From contig JABTUJ010000010.1 in the NCBI GenBank assembly GCA_015075445.1, forward strand, positions 1 through 64,000: a stretch of 64,000 bases of DNA, given 5' to 3'. The notes below the pieces were generated by a model. It was not told the origin of the DNA and made no database searches. It saw nothing but the letters and a program-made list of their open reading frames with translations. Source of the DNA: Verrucomicrobiales bacterium (lineage in GTDB: Bacteria; Verrucomicrobiota; Verrucomicrobiia; Limisphaerales; J093). The translations under genes were made by a program, and so were the position numbers. Shown one piece after another: positions 1-9,000 of the stretch. Within the stretch, counting starts at the first letter, position 1; every line of letters starts with the position of its first letter.

Positions 1-37
1 GCCAAACCGGGACAAGACTATGGTTTGACCCCAACGT
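1..37 (+). mobile_element. Right end of a Y1-transposase element, body lies left of the window
   Basis: Bases 1-37 repeat the 3' terminus of the transposon copies at 28-32 kb. The terminal inverted repeat is at 15-36 and ends CAACGT, and the preceding bases match the last codons of the transposase (Asp-Lys-Thr-Met-Val-stop). Only the right end is visible, so it cannot be told whether the copy is complete or a 3' fragment like those at 31.2-32.0 kb. It stops about 50 bp from the end of the kinase gene. Confidence 0.85.
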
Positions 38-88
38 CCAAGTCGAAGCGCCAGCTTCCGGGCGGTGAACACCCCGCCTCTACGTCCG

Positions 89-3000
89 TCAGTTCCCGCC
101 TTCCAGCCACTCTGCGGGCACGGCCAGATACTTGCCGGGAATCGGAGAGGCACCGTGCTCCGGGATGAGTTCTCCCGGTGTCTGCCAGGCGACCGCCAGA
201 TTTTCTGTGCCAGTTCCTTCCTTCATCAGGGCCTCGACGTAATAGCGACGGCCGGCTTCCAGCAGAATCGGCGCGGAGACATTTTCGCGGTTTGGCCGCT
301 GATCATGGGCGGTCCAGGCGCGCGGTGGACTCCATACTGGTTCGTGGGCAACCTCACGCGCATTCCCGGGCGAATCGTCCGTGCTCAAGAACAGCGCCCC
401 TTCATCGTCGGAATTCAGATAAAACCGATACTCTCCGGTTTTGGGCGGCAACAGGTAGCCGGTCAGGCGGGCACCGAAGTGGTCGGCGAAGTTGGCGGGC
501 GCCTCAAACTGCGGCACAAAGTCCACCCGGTCGGGGAGGCGGGGAAAGCGCACCGTCTTGGTCAGATCAGCCAGCCTGTTGCCTGGTAGGTCACTGAAGA
601 TTTCGCAACGCAGGATTCCCAGGGCAAGTCCGTGTTCGCGAACCACCGGTAGAGCCGTGCCGGTGTTGGTCAGCCCACCTGGGCTGGTTTTCTCTTTTCG
701 CACTTCCAAGGCCTTACTGTAAGCACGGAACGCTTCCTCGTTCCGTCCTGCATCTTCGAGCATGCGCCCTTTCAACGACCACGATTCGGACTCGTTTCCC
801 GCGAGGGTAACAGCCCGCTCGATCGCCGCCAGGGCCTCCTCCCGTCGGCCGCTCTTGTCCAGCACCTCACTTCGAATCCGCCAGAGTTCGCCGTGCTCCG
901 GTGCCAGTATCACCGCTCTTTCGGAGAGAAAGTCCGCCTGCTGTTCGCGGTGCGGATGCTTGGCCATTTCCCCGTATTCAGGACCTACGAGTCGAGCGGC
1001 GAGGCGCGCCATGGCGAAGGGATTCCCGGGGGCCAGATGCAGGGCTTCCCGCAGGTCGCGAAGCTCATGCTTCTGTTCCAGCAACCGGCTCAAATGATCT
1101 GAAAACGTCGCGGGCGAGGCGTGCGAAACGGTCCGGTCATCCCGGACTGCAAGCAGCCACCGCATCCAGCGGTTTCGATCATCGGATGCCGCTGCTCGTA
1201 AGAGTTTCGCGCAGCGGTTCAGGTATTCCGATGGCGAAACCGGCACCAAGACCTCTTGATCTGTCCAGGTTGTCCCGGCGACTGCATCGGCAAGATCGGG
1301 CAGCCAGGCGGGCACCGGCAGGCTGGCGGGTGGCAGTTCCCAAATGCGCGCCAACCCGTTGGCGGTGGCCGCAACCATACGGGTTCCGTCCGGGCTGAAC
1401 TCCGCGCCGCCGACAAAGTGGCCTTCACGGAGCGGTTCAGTCAGGGGTTGACCGGTTCGCACATCCCACACGCGGGCCGTGTAATCCTCCGAGGCCGTGA
1501 CGACCCGCAGGCCGTCGGGACTGAACCCGGCATCGAGCACTGCGCCCTTGTGCCGGAGCGGCTCTGCCAGGGGGTTCCCGGTAAACGCATCCCAGACGCG
1601 GGCACTCTGATCCCTGGAGGCGGTGACGACGAGCCGCCCATCACGGCTGAAGCGAACGGATTGAATGTGATCCCGGTGCTTGAGTGGCTGGCCAACGGGT
1701 TGTCCGGTCTTTCGATCCCATACCTGGCCCGTGGCGTCGCTGCTGCCCGTAACGATGCGCTGTCCATCCGGGCTGAAACGGGCCGTCACAATGGACTGTC
1801 CAAAGGAACCGGTCGGGCGACCGGTTTGCGCATCCCACGTCCGGGCCGCATGGAACTGCGGGACGCTCAACACTGCTCGGCCGTCGGGACTGAACTCGGC
1901 GTAAAGAACGGCATTGGAATGCTCCAACGCGGCGATCAACTGCCGGCCGGTTGTTGCCTCCCAGATGCGCGCCGTTCCGTCGTCGGAGGCTGTAACAATC
2001 CGTTCACCGTCTGGACTGAATCGTGCCGAATTCACTACGTCGCCGTGAATCATCGCGTCCGTAACGGCGGCCCCGGTCTGGGCATCCCACACACGCGCCT
2101 CGCCGTTCAAGCAGGCGGTGACCACCCGGCGGCCATCGGGACCGAATTCGGCATATTGAATTCCATCCGAAGTTGCCATACGCGTTCCCAAGCTGGCTCC
2201 CGTGCGCGCATCCCACACCATCGCCTCGCCGACTCCTTCCTGCGTCCAGACTGGAAAATCTCCGCCTCCTGCCGTCACGACCCGGATGCCATCACCACTG
2301 AAACGGGCCGAAGGAACCAGCGTCCGGGCATGCCGGAGGGCCAGGTTCAAGGCCTGACCCGGCCGCGCATCCCACAGGGTGATGCTCCGCGCAGTCGTGG
2401 TCAGCACATGGGTGCCATCCGGACCGAGCTGAGCACTATGGAGGTCTTCCGTGTGCAACATCCATTCGGTCAAGGCCCGACCCGTCCTCGAATCCCAAAC
2501 CCGCACTCGTCGTGGTTCCCTCGTGAGGATTCGCTCTCCTGTCGCATCAAAGCTCACCTCGCGGACTACATCTCCATGCAGAATGGGTGGAAGCAGCAGC
2601 CGGCCATTGCTCGCATCGAAGAGCTGGACTGTCCGCACGGCGTCCGCAGTCCCCAACCGGACGCCATCAGGGCTGAACGCGGCTGAACTCACCAGGCAAT
2701 CGCGGTCCAGCACGAGAATCCGTTCACCGGACTGCACATCCCACACGCGCGCATGGAAACCGCCGATGCCAACTATCCGCCGTCCATCCGCGCTGAATCG
2801 GGCCACACATTCTCCACCTCCATCCCCGACGTCCAGGGTGTGCCGCAACTCGCCACTCGCGACGTCCCACAATCGGGTCTTGTTATCCCCCGAAGTTGCT
2901 ACGAGGCGACTGTCGGGGCTGAATCCGACGTCCCAGACGACCGCGCCATGGTCCAGCCGCGCAGCCAACAATTCCCCGGTGGCAACTTTCCAAAGCCTTG

Positions 3001-4624
3001 CCTCCCGGAAGCCCGCCGTCACCAGCACCTGACGGTCCGGACTGAACGCCAGATGCTCTTCCTGAATGTGCGTGCCCCGAAAAACACGTCCAAGAGGCGG
3101 CAGTGCGTCGCTCATGGGCTCTCCAGTGACTCCATCCCAAATGCGCGCAACGCCGTCGGCCGCCATGGTGGCAAGCAGGCGCCCGTCCGGACTGAATCGC
3201 GCACGCCGAATGGGCGCGTCATGTTGCATGGGCCGGCCCACATCCTGGCCGGTCGCGACATCCTTCAACTGGGCAACGTGGTTGGAGCCGGATCTGCCCC
3301 AGGTGATCAACACCCGGCCATTCGGGTTGAAGTCGGCGCCCGCCTGGAAATCCCAGGGTTCCAGGCTCCAGACCGGCAGGGCGAAGCTGCGATCCATGAG
3401 CGCGGACATCAATCGCGAGGCAAGGATCTGATTGGTCGGATTCTGCCGCAACAACCGCGCCAGGTAGGCGACGCCCCGGTTGGCGTCGTCATTCTCAAAG
3501 TAATGCTCCGCCTGCTTGGACTGTAGGGTGTTCAACAACCCCTCGGCGCGCTGGCGTTCCCCGGCCTCCTTGACCGCCAGTTGCTGGTTCTCAAGCGCCA
3601 GCCGGCGGGCCTCGCGGGTTTGCGTCTGCTGATAGAAATACGCCGCCACCGCCAGCAACGCGGCAACGCCAACCAATGCTCCAGCTCGGCGGGCAAAGAC
3701 CAGCCTGCGGCGCAAGGTGCGAGCTCCGCTCAGAGAACGCCCGCTCTGCATGAGCAGCAGGTCGGCTCGCATCTGGGCGGCGGTTTGATAGCGGCGGCGC
3801 AAATCGGGATCGCAGGCTTTGAGGATGACTTCGTTGAACTCCTCCAGCGCTGGTCGGTCCGGGTCTGCCCGGAGCAGGGTCGGCAGTTCCGGAAAATCAG
3901 TCCGGTCCCGGCCAGTCGCCAGCTCGTAGAGCACCTTGCCCAGGGCGTAGAGGTCGGCGGGCGGTTTGCCCGGTCCCTCGGGGGGCAGGTAGCCCTCCGT
4001 GCCCACGCAGGTCATCGAAGCATCCACTGAGGCGACGAGGCCGATGTCCGCCAGCTTGGGCTGTCCGCCGACGAAGATGATGTTCGAGGGCTTGAGGTCG
4101 CGATGCACCAACCCGTGCCCATGCAGGTGTGCCAGCGCGTCGGTCAGCTTGAGCGCGAGGTCGAGGCACTCGCTGACCGGCAGCCGGCCGCGTTGCTGAA
4201 GTTCGCGGCGCAGGGTGCGGGGGGAGTAGGTTCGGAGTTCCGCCTTAAGGCGGTGCAGTGCGGGAGAAACACCAGCGTGCAATGCGTCCGACGCCCTGGC
4301 CGGCTGAAGCCGGGACTCCGAACTATCATCCGCCAGTTCCATGACGTAGTAGAAGCCGCCGTCGAAGCGCCCGGCGTGGAGGATGTGGACCAAGCCGGGA
4401 TGCGAGCGGGAGACCGGCTCAAATCTCCGCAGGCCGGCGAACTCACGGCCGGCCGGCCCGGAATCCGCCGCACCGGAGTGGCGGACCAGCTTCACCGCGC
4501 GCAGTTCGCCCAGAACGCTGCGGGCCAGCCACACCTCGCCGTAGCTCCCGCGCCCGATGGGCCGCAGCAGCTCGTGGTCGGGAATCGTCACGGCAACGGA
4601 TGAGTCTGACGCGGGTTCAGCCAC
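89..4624 (-). CDS. Ser/Thr protein kinase with WD40, TPR and PA14 domains (1511 aa)
   Basis: Membrane-anchored signalling kinase. Residues about 17-290 form a Hanks-type kinase: glycine loop GRGSYGEVW, lysine in AVKLV, catalytic loop HRDLKPSNI. The magnesium motif reads ADIG rather than the usual DFG. A transmembrane segment at about 312-332 follows, then some 16 WD40 repeats (about 410-1085, typical units FSPDG...ARVWDxxTG), TPR-like helices (about 1200-1310) and a C-terminal PA14 domain (about 1345-1500). By topology the WD40/TPR/PA14 part should be outside the membrane and could sense a glycan or protein ligand; that is inference. It begins with GTG, 5 bp after a possible small gene and about 0.46 kb downstream of a same-strand ECF sigma gene, so sigma and kinase probably form one signalling unit. 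Substrates are unknown. Confidence 0.93.
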   Translation of the reverse strand: MAEPASDSSVAVTIPDHELLRPIGRGSYGEVWLARSVLGELRAVKLVRHSGAADSGPAGREFAGLRRFEPVSRSHPGLVHILHAGRFDGGFYYVMELADDSSESRLQPARASDALHAGVSPALHRLKAELRTYSPRTLRRELQQRGRLPVSECLDLALKLTDALAHLHGHGLVHRDLKPSNIIFVGGQPKLADIGLVASVDASMTCVGTEGYLPPEGPGKPPADLYALGKVLYELATGRDRTDFPELPTLLRADPDRPALEEFNEVILKACDPDLRRRYQTAAQMRADLLLMQSGRSLSGARTLRRRLVFARRAGALVGVAALLAVAAYFYQQTQTREARRLALENQQLAVKEAGERQRAEGLLNTLQSKQAEHYFENDDANRGVAYLARLLRQNPTNQILASRLMSALMDRSFALPVWSLEPWDFQAGADFNPNGRVLITWGRSGSNHVAQLKDVATGQDVGRPMQHDAPIRRARFSPDGRLLATMAADGVARIWDGVTGEPMSDALPPLGRVFRGTHIQEEHLAFSPDRQVLVTAGFREARLWKVATGELLAARLDHGAVVWDVGFSPDSRLVATSGDNKTRLWDVASGELRHTLDVGDGGGECVARFSADGRRIVGIGGFHARVWDVQSGERILVLDRDCLVSSAAFSPDGVRLGTADAVRTVQLFDASNGRLLLPPILHGDVVREVSFDATGERILTREPRRVRVWDSRTGRALTEWMLHTEDLHSAQLGPDGTHVLTTTARSITLWDARPGQALNLALRHARTLVPSARFSGDGIRVVTAGGGDFPVWTQEGVGEAMVWDARTGASLGTRMATSDGIQYAEFGPDGRRVVTACLNGEARVWDAQTGAAVTDAMIHGDVVNSARFSPDGERIVTASDDGTARIWEATTGRQLIAALEHSNAVLYAEFSPDGRAVLSVPQFHAARTWDAQTGRPTGSFGQSIVTARFSPDGQRIVTGSSDATGQVWDRKTGQPVGQPLKHRDHIQSVRFSRDGRLVVTASRDQSARVWDAFTGNPLAEPLRHKGAVLDAGFSPDGLRVVTASEDYTARVWDVRTGQPLTEPLREGHFVGGAEFSPDGTRMVAATANGLARIWELPPASLPVPAWLPDLADAVAGTTWTDQEVLVPVSPSEYLNRCAKLLRAAASDDRNRWMRWLLAVRDDRTVSHASPATFSDHLSRLLEQKHELRDLREALHLAPGNPFAMARLAARLVGPEYGEMAKHPHREQQADFLSERAVILAPEHGELWRIRSEVLDKSGRREEALAAIERAVTLAGNESESWSLKGRMLEDAGRNEEAFRAYSKALEVRKEKTSPGGLTNTGTALPVVREHGLALGILRCEIFSDLPGNRLADLTKTVRFPRLPDRVDFVPQFEAPANFADHFGARLTGYLLPPKTGEYRFYLNSDDEGALFLSTDDSPGNAREVAHEPVWSPPRAWTAHDQRPNRENVSAPILLEAGRRYYVEALMKEGTGTENLAVAWQTPGELIPEHGASPIPGKYLAVPAEWLEGGN

Positions 4625-4629
4625 GGTAA

Positions 4630-4788
4630 TCAGCGGCCCAGGAGCCGGCGGCGCACGTCGCGGAGCAGCCGGCGGCGCACGGCGGCCTCCTGGGGGATGT
4701 GGCGATGACGCCGGAAAACCGGCTCCGGGCCAAGCCGGAAAAATTCCAGCGTGAGCCGGCAGCAGAACAGGCTGAACTCAAGCTTCAT
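4630..4788 (-). CDS. Possible small Arg-rich protein (52 aa)
   Basis: A short ATG-started frame lies between the sigma factor and the kinase and ends 5 bp before the kinase GTG. It has a hydrophobic/Cys-containing N-terminus (MKLEFSLFCCRL) and a strongly basic C-terminus with repeated RRRLL. I do not recognise a family. Its tight spacing to the kinase favours a real, translationally coupled gene, but in DNA this GC-rich such a frame could arise by chance. Confidence 0.35.
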   Translation of the reverse strand: MKLEFSLFCCRLTLEFFRLGPEPVFRRHRHIPQEAAVRRRLLRDVRRRLLGR

Positions 4789-4842
4789 GGCTGGCAGGGT
4801 TCGATTGACCACAAATCAGGGCGGGGCAGCGTGGCCGGGAGC

Positions 4843-5033
4843 GCGGACTTTCCAGTCCGCCGTGCGGGACATCGTGCTGCCGGTTTGCACCCGGCAGACG
4901 AAGGGCGCGCATCACCGGGTCGCGGAGGAAATCTCCGGCCCCGGTGGCTGCCACGCCGGGATTCCGCCGGCTGCAAACCGGCGGCACACTGCTCGCGTTG
5001 CGGACGCTCGTGGGCGGACTCGAAAGTCCGCCC
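4843..5033. repeat. REPIN-like pair of inverted composite palindromes
   Basis: Four hairpins occupy about 190 bp. At 4843-4860 a GCGGACT/AGTCCGC stem has a TTCC loop. At 4877-4897 a CTGCCGG/CCGGCAG stem has a 7-base loop. At 4964-4984 the stem is CCGCCGG/CCGGCGG with loop CTGCAAA. At 5012-5033 a perfect 9-bp stem GGGCGGACT/AGTCCGCCC has loop CGAA. Read on the opposite strand, the second pair repeats the order and loop sequence of the first (AGTCCGC hairpin, then GGTTTGCA hairpin), so the block is two related modules in inverted orientation, as in REPIN doublets. Confidence 0.7.
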
Positions 5034-5088
5034 TCCCGGCCACGCGTCGTCTAAAACTGTCGGCATGCGGTTCCACGCCTCGTGTTCA

Positions 5089-5757
5089 TCAGCGTTCATC
5101 GGGGTTCATCAGCGGTTTCCCTTCGGTTGCGGCAAACTGCTTCTCCAGCCGCCGCAGTTCCTCGCGCACCAGCCCCGATACGCGGTGCTTGGTCAGATAC
5201 ACCTGCGCCGCATTGACGTGGAGCGTCCGCGTCACCTCGCGCACCGGCCATTCCTTGAGCACGTAGAGGTCGAAGATCTGGTAATGGCGCGGCGTGATGC
5301 GGTTCCTGACCCGCTGCAGCGCGACGTCCATCAGGTTGCGCTCCCAAGCCTCGTCCCAAGTGGGTTGAAGATCCATTTCCTCGGCGGGAATCCGTTCGGC
5401 TGTCCCCGTGCGCGAGCTGCCGGAATCGGAAGCCGGGCCGGCGCTCTGCTCCCACGGCTGGCGCTTGCGGAACTGGTCCACGATGCGCCACCGCGTGATC
5501 TGGAGCAGCCACGCCTTGAACGATCCCGCCGCGTCATACCGGAACGTGGGCATCTGCTTCGCCACCGTCACGACGGTTTCCTGCACGACCTCCTCGGCCT
5601 CGGATTCGGTGAGACCGGCCTTGAGCGCCACGCCGTAGATGAGCCGCCAATAGGCGTCGAAGAACTCCTTCCACCCGTCGCGGTCCTCCCAGTCTTTGAG
5701 CCGCGTGAGCAGGCTCCGGCGCGTCGGGATCAGCTCGTCTTCAGGCGCGGGCTTCAT
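5089..5757 (-). CDS. ECF RNA polymerase sigma factor (222 aa)
   Basis: Extracytoplasmic-function sigma-70 protein that directs RNA polymerase to a specific promoter set. Region 2 is visible at about residues 25-95 (AYWRLIYGVALKAGL, then EAEEVVQETVVTV and FKAWLLQITRWRIVDQFRKR). Region 4 is near the C-terminus (YVLKEWPVREVTRTLHVNA). The ATG at 5757 is chosen because the protein then starts at the usual distance before region 2; an upstream extension would add 27 atypical residues. No anti-sigma factor is adjacent. The downstream kinase is the likely partner, a pairing common in Verrucomicrobia and Planctomycetes. The divergent region carries the promoter-like element described at 5934-5975. Confidence 0.92.
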   Translation of the reverse strand: MKPAPEDELIPTRRSLLTRLKDWEDRDGWKEFFDAYWRLIYGVALKAGLTESEAEEVVQETVVTVAKQMPTFRYDAAGSFKAWLLQITRWRIVDQFRKRQPWEQSAGPASDSGSSRTGTAERIPAEEMDLQPTWDEAWERNLMDVALQRVRNRITPRHYQIFDLYVLKEWPVREVTRTLHVNAAQVYLTKHRVSGLVREELRRLEKQFAATEGKPLMNPDER

Positions 5758-5933
5758 ACCTGTGCCCGGAGAGGATTGGCTACAACCGTGGGCGGGTTGC
5801 CCCGCAACCCGCAGCGGTTTCCGGGGGAAACCGCCCACGGTTTACATCGGTTATCGATTGGGGATGGGCTCATTCACGCGGCAGGGTGCCAGCCGGGGAT
5901 TCTGCGCGGAAGCCCGGTTCTTTCAAGAAATCT

Positions 5934-5975
5934 TCACTTCGCGTGAAAGATTCCTGTGGGAGCGACCGAATACCG
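5934..5975 (+). promoter_or_regulatory. Promoter-like element, copy 1 (shared with 10948-10988)
   Basis: It contains a dyad TCAC-N5-GTGA at 5934-5946 running into GTGAAAGATTC, and after an 18-base gap CGAATACCG at 5967-5975. The same arrangement recurs upstream of the FG-GAP/RHS gene with a 17-base gap. Identity in an otherwise unrelated intergenic context and the 17-18 base spacing fit -35 and -10 boxes of an alternative sigma factor, perhaps overlapped by an operator. It lies 76 bp before the start at 6051 and is divergent to the sigma gene. Confidence 0.6.
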
Positions 5976-6050
5976 CCAGAGCCTGGTCCGGAGTCCCCAT
6001 GAAAGGGGTGGTCACGGGCCGCCAACTGAGAACGCCACTTCGCCCTCTCC

Positions 6051-9000
6051 ATGAAAACCATTCGCACCGCAAAATCCCCTTGCCGCTTGGCAGCGCTGCT
6101 CGTCGCGGCCGCCTCGGTGGTGATCGCTGCTCCCGCACACGCCGCCACCTTCACCGTCGTGGACTCGGGCGATGCCGGCCCGGGCACCCTGCGTCAGGCG
6201 ATCTTCGATGCCAACGCCACGCCCGGCACCGACACCATTGCGTTCAACCTGCCAGGAGCGGCCCCGTTCTCGGTTCAACCGCTGTCTCAACTGCCGGACG
6301 TGACCGACCCGGTGTTGATTGACGGAACCACCCAGCCGGGATTCGCCGGCACGCCGGTCATTGAATTGAACGGTGCGTTCGCATCCGGCGCAGCCAACGG
6401 CCTGAAAATCCTGGGCGGCGACAGCACGGTGCGCGGCCTGGCGATCAACGGCTGGACTGACCCGGCAGGCGGATTTGGCGTATGGTTGAGCGGCGCGGGC
6501 AACAACCGGATCGAAGGCTGTTATCTGGGCACGGACATCGCGGGGACTGCGGCGCAGGAAAACAACGCGGGCGTGCTCATCACCTCTTCCGACAACAACC
6601 TCATCGGCGGCACAACGCCCGGCACGCGCAACGTGATCTCGGGGAACGTGGGAACCGGAATTCAGATTGACCCCGGAGCCGACAACGTCATCCAGGGCAA
6701 TTTCATCGGCACGGATGCCACAGGCACGACGGCGGTCCCGAATGGACAGGCAGGGGTGTTCATCTGGCTCGCCGGAGGCAACCTGGTGGGCGGCGCTTCG
6801 CCCGCGGAACGCAATGTGATCTCAGGGAACTCCCTGAATGGAATCGAGGTATTCGCGGTCAGCGGACCGCCCAACGTTGTTGAGGGAAACTACATCGGCA
6901 CGGATGTCAGCGGCTCGATGGCGTTGCCGAACCAGCATGGCGTCAACTCCAGCGCGTCATCTGCCCAGCAAATCGGCGGCACGGCTACTGGCGCGGGGAA
7001 TCTCGTTTCGGGGAACATCAGCACGGGAGTCGCCATCAACGCCGGCGTCGTGGAGGGCAACTTCATTGGCACGGACCACACTGGGACTGCGGCCTTGGGC
7101 AACGGCAACGGTGTCTCCCTCGGCGCGGGCGTGCGGGTTGGTGGCAACATTGCCGCCGCACGAAACCTCATCTCGGGTAATCTGGCCTCCGGCGTGGCGA
7201 TGTTTGGCGGGGGATCGTTCGGGAATGTCGTTCAAGGCAATTTCATCGGCACGGACGTGACGGGCACGCTGGCCATCGGCAACTTCATCGGCGTCTCCGC
7301 GCAACAGAACCCGGCCGGCAACGCCATCGGCGGTGCGGGTCCGGGCGAAGGCAACCTGATCTCCGGCAACCAGACCGGAGTGGACATCCGGTCACCCGAC
7401 AACGTGGTCCAAGGCAACCTCATCGGGACCGACCTGACCGGGACGCTGGCGCTCGGCAACGTCCTCGGTGTCGCACTCTACTCACCGTCAGCCAATAACC
7501 TCATCGGCGGTTCCACGCCCGGCGCCCGCAACGTCATCTCCGGCAATTCCCATCGTGGAGTTCAGTTGCAGGGGGCCGACGGAAACCGGATTCTCGGAAA
7601 CCTAATCGGCACCGACATCGCAGGGGGGCTGCCGCTTGGGAACAGGGAAGGGGTCGTGCTTGTGGATTCATCCCATAATCAGGTTGGCGGCGTAAACTCC
7701 GGAGAGGGGAACATCATCGCTCACAGCGCAACGGATGGGGTGATCGTGTGGAATTTGGGGGCACCCGGCGTGACCGTCGGCAATGCCATCCGCGGCAACG
7801 CGATTCACTCCAACGGTGGACTGGGGATTGATCTGGGTAATAACGGGCCGACTGCCAACGATTCGCTGGATGCCGACACTGGAGCCAACCAACTCCAGAA
7901 CTTCCCAGTCCTTGCTTCCCACGCCTCCGCTGGTGCCAGCACGACCGTCCAGGGAACTCTCCACAGCACTCCCGACACCAGCTTTGCGCTCGACTTCTTT
8001 GCCAGCGCTTCGCCCGGAGCGGGTGCAAACACCCAGGCCGAGCGGTTCCTTGGCTCGGCGGCGGCTATCACCGACAGTTCTGGTAACGCGAACTTCTCGG
8101 TGGTGCTACCCGCCGCAACAGCGGCCGGCGAATGGATCACCGCCACGGCGACGGATGCGGATGGAAACACATCGGAGCTTTCGGTCAGCGAGCCGGTGCA
8201 GGCACCGCCCCCTGCCGCCTTCAACTTCGCCCCCGCCGGGCCGGAGTTTCAGGTGCATACTCAAATCGTCGGCGCGCAACAGCGACCAGACGTTGCGATG
8301 GATGCTAACGGGAATTCCGTCGTCGTCTGGGGCAGCGCCACCTACAGCCTCGCGACGTCGGGGGTCTTCGCCCAACGCTTTGATAGTGACGGGAATCCCG
8401 TGGGCGGAGAATTCAAGGTCAATGGCACGGGAGGTTCCAAGGTCTCGGTGGCCATGGCTCCCGATGGCCGTTTTGTCATCGCGTGGGATGAGGGGCACGA
8501 GATCGTGGCGAAGCGCTACGACGCGAACGGAAACCCGCTTCCCCCACCCGCAGGTGTCCTCACCGGCAGCACTTGGGGCATCGGCAATGAGTTCATCGTC
8601 AAGACCGGACCGCCGTTCGGCAATACGTTGCCTTTCGGTGGAGGGGTTTCCCGCCATCGCGCCGAAGTCGCGGTGGATCACGACGGCAATTTCATCATCG
8701 CCTGGGAGGACAAGACAGGGGCGGATGGAAGCGACTGGGGAGTCTTCGCCAAGCGCTATGACGCAGCGGGAAACGAGTTGGTTCCGCCGACTGGGGTTCC
8801 GGCCGGCTCGGAGAACGAATTCCGCGTCAACTCCTACACGCCGGGCCTCCAACTCGTGCCCGGTGCCGCCATGGCATCAGACGGGGGCTTCATCATCACC
8901 TGGTTCAGTCTGGGACAACACGGGGGGCTTGGTGGTGTCTTTGCCAAACGCTATGACAAAGAGGGCGCTGAGCTTGTCCCTCCGCCCGCAATTCAAGGGA

